Source of the DNA: Populus alba
Lineage: Eukaryota; Streptophyta; Magnoliopsida; Malpighiales; Salicaceae
Length of the DNA stretch: 64,000 nt
Direction of reading: 5' to 3'
Assembly (NCBI RefSeq): GCF_005239225.2
Contig: NC_133294.1
Location: 16,195,631-16,259,630, forward strand
How positions within the stretch are numbered: position 1 is the first letter of the stretch; every line of letters begins with the position of its first letter. This document shows positions 24,119-36,323 of this stretch, piece after piece. The notes beneath the pieces were generated by a model, which saw only the letters and a program-made list of their open reading frames with translations, was not told where the DNA came from and made no database searches. A program made the translations under genes and the position numbers.

Positions 24119-24745
24119 TCAAAAAATAAGCAAACCTAAAACCAAAAGGTTAGCAAAAAAAAATCCCATTTGCCCACAATAGCTCCTAATCTTATCTGCA
24201 TTAGACTTGAGCTTTATGTCTTTGTGGTTGACTTTAAAAAGGGTACCATTGACGTCCACATTAGCCCCCACCCTTATCGTATGCCTCTTAGTCTTGAACA
24301 TAAGAATCTTGTACCTCACTGAAGTAACCAAATCCACCCGGAAAGGCGCCGTCGACCCATTTGCCGGAGGAGCTGCCCGGGAAACCACATCCTGGTCAAT
24401 AATTGGTATGGTACCATTCTTTCTAGCATTCTTTTTATGCCCCTGATAAAACTTTGTTATAGTGAAATTCCCAATGACGTGGGACTTATTTGGAGTGTAA
24501 AATGTGACATTTATTGGATCATAGTACACACCCTTGTCTTTGTTGGTGTTTTTAAGTCTAAGTTCAAACTCAAGGGATGTAGGGTTTGAAGAGTTTGAGG
24601 TTTGGTCAAGAGGAAGGTAAAATTTGCTAAGTAGACAATCGGGTGATGAAGTACGCAAGCTGAGCCACATAAAAAGAGCTGTTAGCCCTAAAGTGAATAT
24701 GAAGTTAAAACAGCACTTACAGCAACCACCACCGGAATCCGACAT
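24119..24745 (-). CDS. NDR1/HIN1-like protein (LEA_2 family)
   Basis: Single exon, 208 codons. A Cys-rich cytosolic N-terminus (MSDSGGGCCKCC) precedes one hydrophobic segment at about residues 13-29 (FIFTLGLTALFMWLSL). Then comes a LEA_2-type beta-sandwich domain, with SLEFELRLKNTNKDKGVYYD at the position of the family's NPN...YYD motif. Candidate N-glycosylation sites include NVT, NFT, NGT and NGS. The C-terminus ends in a hydrophobic stretch (MGFFFANLLVLGLLIF), as in NDR1, where it directs GPI attachment. NDR1-type proteins tie the plasma membrane to the wall and support resistance signalling. Length is close to Arabidopsis NDR1 (about 219). The gene is intact; its specific role is inferred from family. 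Confidence 0.9.
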   Translation of the reverse strand: MSDSGGGCCKCCFNFIFTLGLTALFMWLSLRTSSPDCLLSKFYLPLDQTSNSSNPTSLEFELRLKNTNKDKGVYYDPINVTFYTPNKSHVIGNFTITKFYQGHKKNARKNGTIPIIDQDVVSRAAPPANGSTAPFRVDLVTSVRYKILMFKTKRHTIRVGANVDVNGTLFKVNHKDIKLKSNADKIRSYCGQMGFFFANLLVLGLLIF

Positions 24746-25984
24746 GATGGGGTGGTTTCCCGGTGAACCGTAAAAGGGCTATGATGGAGGAGAACAAGAA
24801 GGGAGAGAGATAGGTTTTGGGGAGAGACTAATTGAAGTAATGGTCTTTGTTTATCTCTCCTTTCATAAAGGACAAGAGTGGGGACAAAATGCACGTTATT
24901 GCTTTCTTTGTTTGTTTAGAGATGTGCTAATGTACATGCAGTTGTTTTGGTTATAAATTCTGGCCAATAGGATCTAAGGTTGGTGAGAGAAATGGAGGTG
25001 TTTAACTATTTAGACCAATGATGTTGTAAGGCAGTGGGGGGAGTACGTACACTGCTGGTGAGTAGATTGTTCCTGCTCCTCACCAGTGATAAATCTCAGT
25101 TACCTGTTATTTTTTATAATATTTTTTTTTAAAAAATATTTTAATGCCAATATACATAAATTTAAAAAGTTAGAATATCAATCAATCCATCAAGAATTAT
25201 AAGAAATATAATTTAAATTTGATTCAAAATATATAAAAATAATTGGTTTACTTTTTCTTCTTTTTTTTCTAACTATGCCTTACATCTCAGACAATACTTT
25301 TAAAATCATCTATATTTTCCACGTAAATACACCCATTAATTTTACACTTTTTATTGCAAACTTGGATGGAAAAATTATTTATCACCGGTGGTTTATGTTT
25401 ACTATTTCCATACTTCTTATTACTTATAAAATAAATAGAATGAGTTTCTTGATTCTATTTATTCTTCGTAATATCATTATTTATTTAGAAATAACCATAT
25501 TGAAGAGATAATGAGTTGATTATAAACTAGACGGGAAAATTTTCATCCATGTTCATTACCAATGATTTAAATCTTCCACTAATATTTATTATTTCAATAA
25601 TATGTTATACGATAACCATTATACTTTATAATGATTAAAATATTTATTAATGTCCTAAGAAGTGAGTTATCAATAGTTTAGGAATGTTCTTCCATGATTT
25701 TATAAATTTCTTAGAGTAAACTTGATATTATTGGACAGCTAAAGTGGATTTTATATGGTATCCAATACATATCAAGAAAATCATAGTATTTGACCATTAT
25801 TTTTCAAAATGGATCAATATCTTCAAAATGATGTGCAATCCACGTGTCTTGTTGGTTATGAACGAGAGCTTAAGATAAGATTAGACTTGTATCTTGACCC
25901 ACAAAGTTAGATTGGAGGTGAGCCATCGATGAAGCCTTCTGAATGCTCAAGTTGTATAGTTTTTCAGAGATTAATAATGAAGTA

Positions 25985-25985
25985 A

Positions 25986-26034
<49 letters not shown>
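25985..26034. repeat. Compound microsatellite (TG)n(AG)n
   Basis: About eight TG units are followed directly by about sixteen AG units. Confidence 0.97.
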
Positions 26035-26039
<5 letters not shown>

Positions 26040-27393
26040 GTGATGCCACCTTTTTCCTTGTATATTCTATTTTAAGCTAGATTTCTAACTTCTTCTTTTT
26101 TTCAAGTGTTGTTTGATAACAAAGAATTGAATTAACATTAAATATAGTTTCATTTTAACCAAAGGATGTGGGAATAAAAATAACACATGTGAACGATATT
26201 TTATTTAAATATATTATTTTTATTCAATATATATAAATTATTTATATCACGATCATCATTTCAATCATTATAAATATCATTTTTTTATATTAATATAGGT
26301 GTTCGGATCAGCTTGCGTGTACCTTGACTAATTACACTAGTTTTAAAGTTAACGATCATATAAACCTTTAGTGATCATCAATATTAGCAACTATATGGCT
26401 CGAACCAGAAACCACAGGAAAAACAAATCTCTTTATCCTAAATTTTTACCACCAAACCACTTACTAGATAATTATAAATGTCATTATTATTATTATTAGT
26501 GGTAACGGTAATAATACTTTTTCTAATATATTACTCCAACCATTATACCAACACTCTTCTATTAATAGTCCCATCACCATTCTTTTCCATTTTACTTTTC
26601 TTATACCATCACTAACATGATGATTTTAAAATATTATTGTTATTATATAATGTTATTATATTTTTTTTTGTTTGTTTTCAATAATGATGCTATTATTAAT
26701 AAAATTTGCAATTTAATAAATTATTAAATTAAATAATTAAAATTAACCCTATAATCTTTCACTTGATTAAGGTTAGAGTGATGCAACATTTAGGTTGTAA
26801 AGCTATAAATTAAATTTCTATGTTCGCAACTAATAAACACAATCTAGAACAATGAACAAACTACTACAACAATGATAAAAAAAAAAAATAATAATAATAA
26901 TAATATCATGAAAGTGAGGATTCATTTGAAGTGCATGCGCATATATATATATATATGAAATATTGACCCTATTTGAAAAGAACTTTGTAATGAATGATCA
27001 AATTGAATATCATGAAATATCTTAGGGACCATTTGAGGGGGTTTAAGCTACCGTTATGTTGATAATGCTTAAAGCTTCTCCTGTTCTGTTTATATGCCAT
27101 TTTACTAATGGGCCCTTAAGCCCATCACCCAGGCTATTGATTCTTGATGGGATATTAGGATCCACGTTCCTCTATCACATAAGATTTTTGGCCGGTTGAA
27201 GTTTATTGGACTAGCAAACTCTTAGATGAAAATCCAATAATGAAGCTATGAGCCCATCAAGAAGCCCATGTTGTTCTTGGATTTCAAAGCTGCTTCCTTT
27301 TACCATAGTTAACATTCTCTGGATTTGGACAAAAATCAGTCCATAATATAATTCAGCAGACCTAACGTCCCAGGGAATCTGAAACGGCCTTAT

Positions 27394-27431
27394 GCCAAGC
27401 CGAGCCGGGGCTTGGCGTCACTTGCCAAGCC
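27394..27431. other. GC-rich alternating hairpin motif
   Basis: GCCAAGCC (27394-27401), GGCTTGGC (27409-27416) and GCCAAGCC again (27424-27431) are spaced by 7 bp. The central arm can pair perfectly with either outer arm. The surrounding kilobases are very AT-rich. Function unknown. Confidence 0.75.
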
Positions 27432-28358
27432 GACAATGTTCTAAAACCAAAGCATTACAAACAAGCTGACAGAGAGTTGTTTTTTTACCGGTATTGTAGG
27501 GGAAATAGCACAATTAAAAATTTAATAAAAAAAAATAACATAGTTTTTAGAGTTACATATAATATTTATAACTTTCGAGTGGTATATAATATCTGCAACT
27601 TCTTAAAAAAATGACAGATATAATTTTATTAATTTAAAAAAAAATTATTTTCATTTTTGAATTTAAAAATAAATAAATAAATATTATCTTTATTAGAACT
27701 GAGATAAATATAATATTTATTTAAATTTAAATAAATGATCTAATAAAAACACACAACAACAAATTAAAAAAAATTATTGGGTTGATATATATCCTCTGCA
27801 ACCTCTGATCAAAGTGTTTCAATATATACAATAAAAATTATTAGAAACCATCTAGCTCTGAAACCAATAACTACAAACTAAAACGATACAAGAAAGACAA
27901 GAAGCATTCAATTCGTTTACACCAAAAGATGAACAGAAATACTTTAAAAACAAATGATATAATCCTCGAGAAAAACATCATTTAGCCAATCCAAATGCTT
28001 CAAAAAAATAACTGTACATAGCATTCTATTTGAGATATTCTGTATACAATTCTTTAAAAACATCAACCACTAATTTGTAATTAATCTTTAAATTATTTTA
28101 TACTCTGTTAAGTTTACAAAACTAACATAATGAGGCTTCTTTGGTCTTTATTTTTATACTCTGTGAAATATTTGAATTCATATATTATAGAAGCTGAAAT
28201 GTTCAATTAAATTACAATTTAAATAACCAAATATACTTATTGAAATTTGATAATCGAAAAACAAACATTAACTTTATTATTCCATGTGAGATTAATACAC
28301 TAATAACAAAGTTTTATTCAGTCCTGATCGATGAAACGTTCCAGCACAATATGCTCAA

Positions 28359-31300
28359 TCACATGAGAAACCTTGGGATCCCGCCTTTGTTGCCGGTTTC
28401 CCTAACATCCCTTGCATTCTGCTCCGTCAACTCTCCGAATGTGAACTTCCGGTACATTGATGGCTTCATTCCACTCTCTATGACAGCATCTTTTCTGGGG
28501 CAATATAAATATGCCAAGGAAAACCTTTCAGCTTGTTTGGAGGCAAGCACCCGATGCCTTATGCTTTTGTAAACATCGTTGCTCGCTACCTGCATCGATC
28601 ATTAGATATGCAAGTAAATTGTAATGATCGCTAACAACGATCACAAGTTCATCGGAACATACCTGAAATAAGTCACCGATATTAATTATTAGAGCTTCTG
28701 GATTAGGTTTAACGCTAATCCATTTTCCATTCATCCATAGCTGCAATCCTCCAATCTGATCTTGATGTAATACATTGACGAAACAGCTATCGGTATGGGG
28801 CAGCGCGCCCAACACCTCAGAAGAGAATGGGCATGGAGGGTATCTGTTCATTCGAAGATAACTAGTTTCTGGCTGACAATTCTCTTGAAAGAAAGTGGAG
28901 GAAACACCCAGATTAATCTCAGCTAGAATTTCTGACAGGTCTTTAGCCAATTTCTCAGCAGTTGCTGTATAAGCTTCAATGCTCTCTCTGGAAACGAAGA
29001 TGGAGCAATGGTGGAAAGATTAGAAACAAGTTCAATAAAAAACAATGCTTGTATACCCAAATATATGTTTACAATTAGGTTGCAATGACTATTTGCAGTA
29101 GGAGGCTCTCCATATTAACATACATAAGCTTGCCTTGAAATGAAGAATTGAATATAGCCAGGTAGAAATGTACAGGCTCTCGGGAATAACTTTTTTGAAT
29201 ATCAAAATAAAAATTATTAAAATGAAATGTATGGTGATTAACTATAAATTAAAATAGGATGGCCTTTTTACTGCAGTAATACTGTTCATTCTTACATTAT
29301 GTTCATACTATTTTTCCTTTTAAATCCCAAAAGTGTTTTTTTTTTACTAAACTTTATTTCTTTATATTTTAGTTTTATGTGTTGGGTTTTGTTTTCTTTT
29401 TATTTTCACTTTATTTACTAAATTTTATTTCTTTTTATTTTAGTTTCTTCAGGTTATGTTGTCATAGTTTTATGTGTTGTATTTTCTCTTAATTTATAAT
29501 AACTACTTACCCATAGATTTATAGATTTGTTATTGTTATTTTTTCACCAATGAAATTTATGTGACAAAAAAGTATTTCAACATTGCATTAAAGATTGACT
29601 GATATTACCAAATATAATTATAGGTTCAAGTGAAAAAAATTGAAAGAATAAGGATTTGACAAAAAAGAAAAAACTTCTCCATTTGTATAGTTCAAATGAC
29701 ATGATATATTCTACACATTGATCCTTGCAGTTTTTAATTTTACATTTTAGTCATAAAAATTTATCTAATTTGGATTTGAGAGAGAGTTTTGGATGACCAA
29801 ATTCTAACCATCAATAATTTTAATTTTGGTCTCTATAAATTCTTTTTTAAAAGAGATATTATATAAAAGTGGTTTTTACTTTTAGTGACACCAAAATAGA
29901 TTAAAGCTCAAAGTGTTTTTTATTAGATTTGATTTTGAGATTTTAGACCTATTTAAATTTATTTTATGGTTGGAAATTGGATTATAGAGATTGATAGGAT
30001 GCTTTATTTCATGAAAATGTTAAAATTTGAGTTTTTGGAGCACAAAACTTTGTACCCTGATTTTCTATTTCATGGAGCCACCTCCAACAATCCAAAATTA
30101 TCCAAGCCAACAATGGGTTTGAAAAAAGGAAATACATAAATGAAATGCTTATATAAGAAAAGAGAGTTTTATATATATATATTAAAAACTTTGTGTGCCG
30201 GCCACAATGATTTCTCGATATTTTCTTTAAGATTAAAGAATCTCTTCCATGTAAGTAATGTGTTACTCCCTCCTTTATTATAAAATTAATTTGGTCATCA
30301 TGTGATATTATAACCTTTCTATGTGAATAAAGTAAATCAAATTATATGCATACACTATATTTTTTTTAGTTTTTTTATATTTTCTTATGAAAAGTTTTGA
30401 ATTTGAAAAAAAAAAACACTATTTGTCAACTAAATTTGCATATGAATGTTTTTTTTTCTTTGTTTTTTCAATATAACCTTTAAAGAACACAATCTTCTTT
30501 TTTCTAGATATTATTTTTAATTTTATTCTTTAATAGTAGGTTGTTTTAAGAATTGTGATTTGTATTTTTTTTATATTGGATTATATACTGGTTTTATTGA
30601 TTTAATTTTTTTCTCAATTTTAATTTTTAACATTAAATCTATTTGAAGTTGGGATTCATAATTTTTTTTTATTTTCTTTGTATTAATTTATTCCGATCTC
30701 ATAACCTAAATCGTAGGTTTAATAGATTAACTCCAGTTGACTCAAATTATTTTTTTATTTTTTTTCTAATAGATTTTTTTTATCTAAGTTACTTGGAAAT
30801 TAGGCTTCATAATTTTTTTTAATTGCTTTTTATGAGTTTTTCCTGATCTCATTACTCAAGTTGCGGGTTTGACATGTTAATCCAAGTTAAATCAAATAGT
30901 TTCGTTTTAGTTTTTTTTTATATTTTATCTTTCAATATATTAAGATGATCAAGAATTAATCTTTATAATTTATTTTGACTTGTTTTTTCAGGTTATCGTG
31001 ATCTTATGACTTGAGTTGTAGATAAGTTAATCCATGCTAATTCAACATGTCACAATCCTAATATTTTTTTAAAATGACATTTAATATACCATCATATTAA
31101 TATTTTAAAAAGATATTATCAAATATAAATTATTTTGGGAGTTTATAGTTGGTTTTTATTTTCACCAAATAATCACCTAAGCTAAGGTAGTTAACAAACC
31201 ATTAGAGACACCTTGCATTTGCGAACTTATCCAGGTAACCTAAAGTTTAATTTCACCTTGCATTTGCTGCATAATTTAGCTATAGTAGGAAATTTGAACA

Positions 31301-31744
31301 GTACCTGAGACTCTTGTATTCACCACTGATTTTTGAAATATCTGTGAGAGGTATGTGGAAGACTTCAAACCATGGGAGCTGCCTCAAGCAAGTGGCTGAA
31401 GGGTTACCCCATGTGTAACAAGACAGATTCAGGATGTTTTCTTCAGCCTTTTCGCTGAATGGACGACGGAAAAGCTTCCTCTGCTCGAGCTGAATGCGCT
31501 CCAAAATCTCCTGAGGAATCCCATGATTCACGACCTGAAAGAAGCCCCATTCACAAGCAGCCTGCCTCATCTCTTTTACACACTGCTCTCTCTCCGAGGA
31601 GGAGAGAGTCAAACGGTGAAGATCTATGATAGGGAGCTCATGCTCCTCGTAATCACTCATTATAACATCATCCTTGTCTTTTGAAAGTAGAGTAGCATCA
31701 TTGGTTAAGAGGGATTTGTATTTCTCTTCAAACGGAGGATCCAT
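28359..31744 (-). CDS. 2-oxoglutarate/Fe(II) dioxygenase, gibberellin 2-oxidase (GA2ox8-like), copy 1
   Basis: Exons 31744-31305, 28987-28663 and 28589-28359 join in phase to 331 residues. The N-terminal DIOX_N domain has ELPIIDLHRL, EWGFFQVVNHGIPQEIL and an RRPFSEKAEE segment. The jelly-roll core holds YLRMNRYPPCP and the iron ligands H211 and D213 (PHTDSCFVNVLHQDQ), then IINIGDLFQ, H267 (KSIRHRV) and the 2-oxoglutarate-binding R276/S278 (RFSLAYLYCP). All catalytic residues are present. The match to Arabidopsis GA2ox8-type enzymes, recalled from memory, includes MDPPF at the start and GIPRFL at the end. Such enzymes 2-beta-hydroxylate and inactivate gibberellins in the cytosol; substrate choice cannot be read here. 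The first intron is 2317 bp against 85 bp in copy 2, and the second is 73 bp. Close relatives in the DOXC class remain possible. Confidence 0.85.
29060..31285. other. Extra ~2.2 kb inside intron 1 of GA2ox-like copy 1
   Basis: Bases on each side match the 85-bp intron of copy 2: ...ACAAGTTCAATAAAAAACAAT... on the right-hand exon side and TTGAACAGTACCTGAG at the other. Everything between is extra, very T-rich on the plus strand, and has no open reading frame or clean terminal repeats. A repeated phrase (TTGACTCAAAT / GTTAAATCAAAT with GATCTCATNACTCAAGTTG...) at ~30690-31030 suggests old dispersed-repeat sequence. Confidence 0.75.
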
Positions 31745-31990
31745 GGTGTTATGAAGGGGAGAGGGGCGAACGACGGTGAAGGAAAGAATGTGATGTTTCT
31801 CAGATTTTGAAAGTAAAATGAGTAATTCTTCAGTTTATATAAAGCAAGGAAACTTGGGAGTGCAGTCTAATACAAACTTGGTAATGTCATGCAAAACGCG
31901 TATTTCCTTGGGAGGGTGGGAGCCGCTTACATGCCGGACACTTCTGCGTCTCGATTCATCTGTTCTGTAACGGTTCTCCAGTATTGGTAA
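31745..31990 (-). promoter_or_regulatory. Promoter of GA2ox-like copy 1
   Basis: TATATAAA on the minus strand (31834-31841), about 90 bp upstream of the start codon. The ~240 bp are nearly identical to those before copy 2. One difference is a deletion of about 25 bp in copy 1, between TTACATGC and CCGGACACTTCTGCG. Confidence 0.75.
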
Positions 31991-34344
31991 CGGTTAATTT
32001 TTAAATATATTTTTATTTAAAAATATATTAAAATAATATATATTTTTAAGTTAAATTATAAACGTCAAGTCCACTCATATTTTTGGTAAAAAGCAATGAT
32101 TAATATTAGTATTTTAATATGAAATATCAATATATTTTTAAAAATTAAGTACCTTCCTTCCATGTGATAGCATCTTTTTCCATTCAATGAATGTTTAGTC
32201 TGTGTAAAAAGAATAAAAAAGGCTTCTAGACACCTGTGTTATTTATTTTTGTTCAGGATAAAATTATTATTTTACTGTGTTTAAAAAGTGAAAAAATAAA
32301 GATATACTTGTTTGTCAGTTTTAAAATTTTTTATTTGGAGAATAATTGAATTATTTTGTTTTGTTTAAAAATCTTAAAAAAATATATATATATCCTCAAT
32401 CAATCCTTTAATAATTAATGAGTGGTGCAATATGGCTTAAATACCCCTGCATCAAGGCTATTGATATTTTGTAGGAAGGGAAAAATAATAATTATATTAT
32501 CGCAATGAATAATAAAATTCTTTCTATACGAATAGTAAATTTTCCTTATCCTTTAATTTTTTCTATTTTCTATTTATATTTATTTTGGAAGAAAATTCCT
32601 GTTGAAAGAAAGGAAACTATTTCAGATATGATCAAACATAATAGAATTCAATCCAATCCTATCTTCTTCAATATTCCATACTTCTTTCCTTATTTATCCA
32701 TATATAATTAAGAATTATAGTTATTGATTATGCATCAAATTCAATGTACCATACTCCAACTACTATGTACTAATTTTAGATATGATATAAGAGATGTCAA
32801 TCTAATCCTATCTCACTTTTATATGATAAATAACTGATTTTAGATATGATTTTAGATTAAGATAACCATGTTAGAAAATTTGTTTTAAAAATATTGTTAA
32901 TGATAAATTAAAAGCATGATCCACTCACTTTTAAGGTAAAAATCTTATTGGAAATTATTTTTTAATAAAAACTCTTTAACATTAAATATTAATATGATTA
33001 AATATCTAGGGGTGGTTGGAAAATCAAGCTAGGATGTTTTTTAGTTTAAAATTCTTTTTTTATTTATTCCATTTTGACACAAAACATTTAAAAATTACCC
33101 TAAAAACCTTAATAAATTAATCTTTCAACTAGAAACAACCCTAAATTGGTCCACTCCTAAGAAAAAAAAGCAATTTCAAGCTCTTGGGCTTAGCATACAA
33201 AACATAAGTGCACTTGGTATTCTTTTGTTTGGCCAGGTGCTTTTGGATTTCTTAAATAAGATTTAAGAATTGCTTTTTCCTCATTTTAGTTATTTTCTTA
33301 GTTAATTTCATATTTAATTAATTTTCCTGCTTAACTTTGGATTCTTTAGTTAAGTCAGTTTTTTAGGACTTCTATATAAATAGTTAGTGTTTTTATTATT
33401 AATTAAACATTTTATAAGATATCAAAGATGTTCTTTATTCATCTACATCGTTAAAGTTATAACTTTACGGCTTGAAATGCTAGTTTTTATCCTCGCTAAA
33501 CATTGTGTTCGTTTTTTAGTTTTTCTTCAATATATGATTCTACAACTTAAATTCAAGTTTTTTGTAGATAGATTTTTTATTCTATTTTTAAGAGTTTGTA
33601 ACCTTGATTAGTAGTACAACAAATCAATGTTGTGCTATTGAAATTTTGCAAGTAATGAGGAATAAAACATTAAAAACAAAGGATATATTACTTGATAGTA
33701 AGGTGATCTCCATCTTTCATACAATCTAAGTTATTTAACGAGTGTACTTAACATTTTGTTTGAGGTTTTCGTGTACAAATATTTCATACATGCTTTGTTT
33801 ACAAGGCTATAGCTCTCTAATAACATCAACCAACCACGAGTAATTTATCTTTAGATTGTTTTGTACTTTGTTAAGTTTACATAACTAACTAAATCATGGT
33901 TCTTTAGTTTTTATTTTTTATGCAAATTACATATAGTTAGCTAAACATTTCAAAAAGACTCAAAACAAATAACTAGCCATTTAAATCCATCGTGCACACT
34001 AGGTGTAGGCAAACTAGCTGGATTGGGAAAATTAAGAAATGCTTGTAAGGTCGAATATCACTAAGGTCCATGTTCGTAAGAGGTCTAGAAACTCCACTTC
34101 CTGCTCCAATTGAGAAACAAACATACTTGGTGTTCCACAATTTACTATTTCAGATCAGAATGTTTCCCTATCAGAAAAAAAAAAAAAAAAAAAGAGCTTG
34201 CGAAATATTTTTATTCATATATTATAGAAATTGAAATGTTCAATCAAGTTACAGTTGTTCATAAGACGACTCATTCCCACCTTTATTCACTAATTCTTGT
34301 TTCATGACAGATAAATATTTTTAGCAGCACTAATATGCTCATAT
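31991..34344. other. Spacer between GA2ox-like genes
   Basis: No gene supported. AT-rich repeat at ~31980-32150. 32580-32830 matches 36090-36320 upstream of copy 2 (GAAAGGAAACTATTTCAGATA, CCATACTCCAACTAC), so the duplication unit includes this 5' flank. 33640-34000 is the 3' flank shared with 27900-28150 and 41690-42150. A poly(A) run lies at 34171-34191. Confidence 0.55.
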
Positions 34345-35657
34345 TCACATGAGAAACCTTGAGATCCCGAGTTTGTGGCCTGTTTCTTCAATATCCCTTG
34401 AGTTTTGCTTCATCAACTCTTCGAATGTGAACTTTCTATAAATTGATGGCTTCTTTCCACTCTCTATGACAGCATCATTTCTGGGGCAATATAAATATGC
34501 CAGAGAAAGCCTTTCGACTTGTTTGGAGGCAAGAACTACCCGATGCCTTATGCTTTTGTAAACATCATTGCTCAGTGCCTGCATTTCATCAAACACAAGC
34601 ATGAATTAATTATGGAACGGATATTAAAAGTTCAATTTTTAATACTTATGTACAAAAATATTGGAAATTTATAAATAATTTTAAATTCCATGGTGTAGTT
34701 TGGATTATATATAAAAGAGGATTTAAAAGTCTTGCAGCTATCGGAACATGCCTAAAAATAATTTAGACTCTAATAACAATCTTCACAAGCTCATAGGAAC
34801 ATACCTGAAACAAGTCACCGAGATTAATTAGTAGAGCTTCCGGATGAGGTTTAACGCTAATCCATTCTCCATTTACCCAAAGTTGCAATCCTCCAATCTG
34901 GTCTTGAATTAATACATTGACGAAACAGCTATCGGTATGCGGCAGTATGCCAAACACCTCAGAATAGAATGGACATGGAGGATATCTGTTCATTCGAAGA
35001 TAATTAGTTTCCGGCAGACAATTCTCTTGAAAGTAAGTGGAGGAAACATCCAGATTCTCAGCTAGAATCTCTGTCATCTCTTTAGCCAATTTCTCAGCAG
35101 TTGCTGCGTAAGCTTCAATGCTCTCTCTGTAAATTAAGATGGAGCAATGGTGGAAAGATTAGAAACAAGTTCAATAAAAAACAATACATGTATAACCAAA
35201 TTTAACAGCACCTGAGACTCTTGTATTCACCACCGATTTTTGAAATATCTGTGAGAGGTATGTGGAAGGCTTCTGACCATGATATCTGCCCCAAACAAGT
35301 GGCTGTATGGTTACCCCATCTGTAACCATTATTTTCAGACAAATTCAAAATGTTTTCTTCAGCCTTTTTGCTGAATGGATGATGGAAAAGCTTCCTTTGC
35401 TCGAGTTGAATGCGCTCCAAAATCTCCTGAGGAATCCCATGATTCACCACTTGAAAGAAGCCCCATTCACGCGCAGCCTGCCTTATCTCTTTTACACAGT
35501 GCTCTCTCTCCGAGGAGGAGAGAGTCAAACGGTGAAGATCTATGATAGGCAGCTCATGCTCCTCGTAATCGCTCATTATAACATCATCCTTGTCTTTTGA
35601 TAGTAGAGTACCATTGGTTAAGAGGGATTTGTATTTCTCTTCAAACGGAGGATCCAT
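34345..35657 (-). CDS. 2-oxoglutarate/Fe(II) dioxygenase, gibberellin 2-oxidase (GA2ox8-like), copy 2
   Basis: Exons 35657-35212, 35126-34805 and 34578-34345 join in phase to 333 residues. Introns are 85 and 226 bp. Domain order and catalytic residues match copy 1: EWGFFQVVNHGIPQEIL, YLRMNRYPPCP, PHTDSCFVNVLIQDQ, LLINLGDLFQ, KSIRHRV and RLSLAYLYCP. Exon 1 is 6 nt longer (it has NNGYRWGNHTAT where copy 1 reads CYTWGNPSAT, offset elsewhere), and exon 2 lacks one codon (AENLD against AEINLG). Copy 1 has lost the YRWG-type motif usual in this family (CYTWG), so copy 2 is the more conventional one. Predicted to inactivate gibberellins. It lies in the same orientation as copy 1, about 2.6 kb upstream of it, with a near-identical proximal promoter, so initial co-regulation is likely. 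Confidence 0.87.
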
Positions 35658-35925
35658 GGTGTTATTAAGGGGAGAGGGGCGAACGACGGTGAAGGAAAGA
35701 ATGTGATGTTTCTCAGATTTTGAAAGTAAAATGAGTAATTCTTCAGTTTATATAAAGCAAGGAAACTTGGGAGTGCAGTCTAATACAAACTTGGTAATGT
35801 CATGCAAGCGCGTATTTCCTTGGGTGGGTGGGAGCCGCTTACATGCACCCGCTGTGGCATTTTGTGTGACCGGACACTTCTGCGTCTCGATTCATCTGTT
35901 CTATAACGGTTCCCTGGTTACAGTT
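35658..35925 (-). promoter_or_regulatory. Promoter of GA2ox-like copy 2
   Basis: TATATAAA on the minus strand at 35747-35754, about 90 bp before the start codon. It includes the segment near 35847-35870 that is missing in copy 1. Near-identity stops at about 35925, where an AT-rich dispersed repeat begins. Confidence 0.75.
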
Positions 35926-36323
35926 ACTTTTTAATATATTTTTTATTTAAAAATATATTAAAATAATATATATTTTTCGTTTTTTTAAAAATAATTATTT
36001 TTGTTATAAAGACATCAAAATGATATAAAAATATTAATTTAAAATAAAAAAATAAACAGACCGACATACTACACCTATTTTGGACAAAAAAATCGTTTCG
36101 GAAAAGAAAGGAAACTATTTCAGATAGACTAGACATAAGAGATGTCAATCCAATCCTATCTTCTTCAATATTCCTTACGTCTTTCCTTATTTACTTTCAA
36201 ATAGAATTATAGACATTGATTATGCACGAGATTCATCTTACCATACTCCAACTACGCTATACTGATTATAGATATGATTAAATATAAGAGATGTCAACCC
36301 AATCCTATCTATTTTAGTAATCC

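Larger units (their letters stand above)
24746..28358. other. Intergenic, AT-rich
   Basis: No gene supported. It holds the microsatellite at 25985-26034, TAA/ATA runs near 26880-26905, an (AT)n run near 26940, and a GC-richer patch with hairpins at 27394-27431. The 3' flank of the GA2ox tandem unit lies at about 27900-28358, matching 33640-34344 in part. Confidence 0.5.

Noticed and set aside
23678..24139. 153-codon plus-strand frame
   Set aside because: No domain, Lys/Ser/His-rich low complexity, and it overlaps the 3' end and likely UTR of the minus-strand NDR1-like gene.
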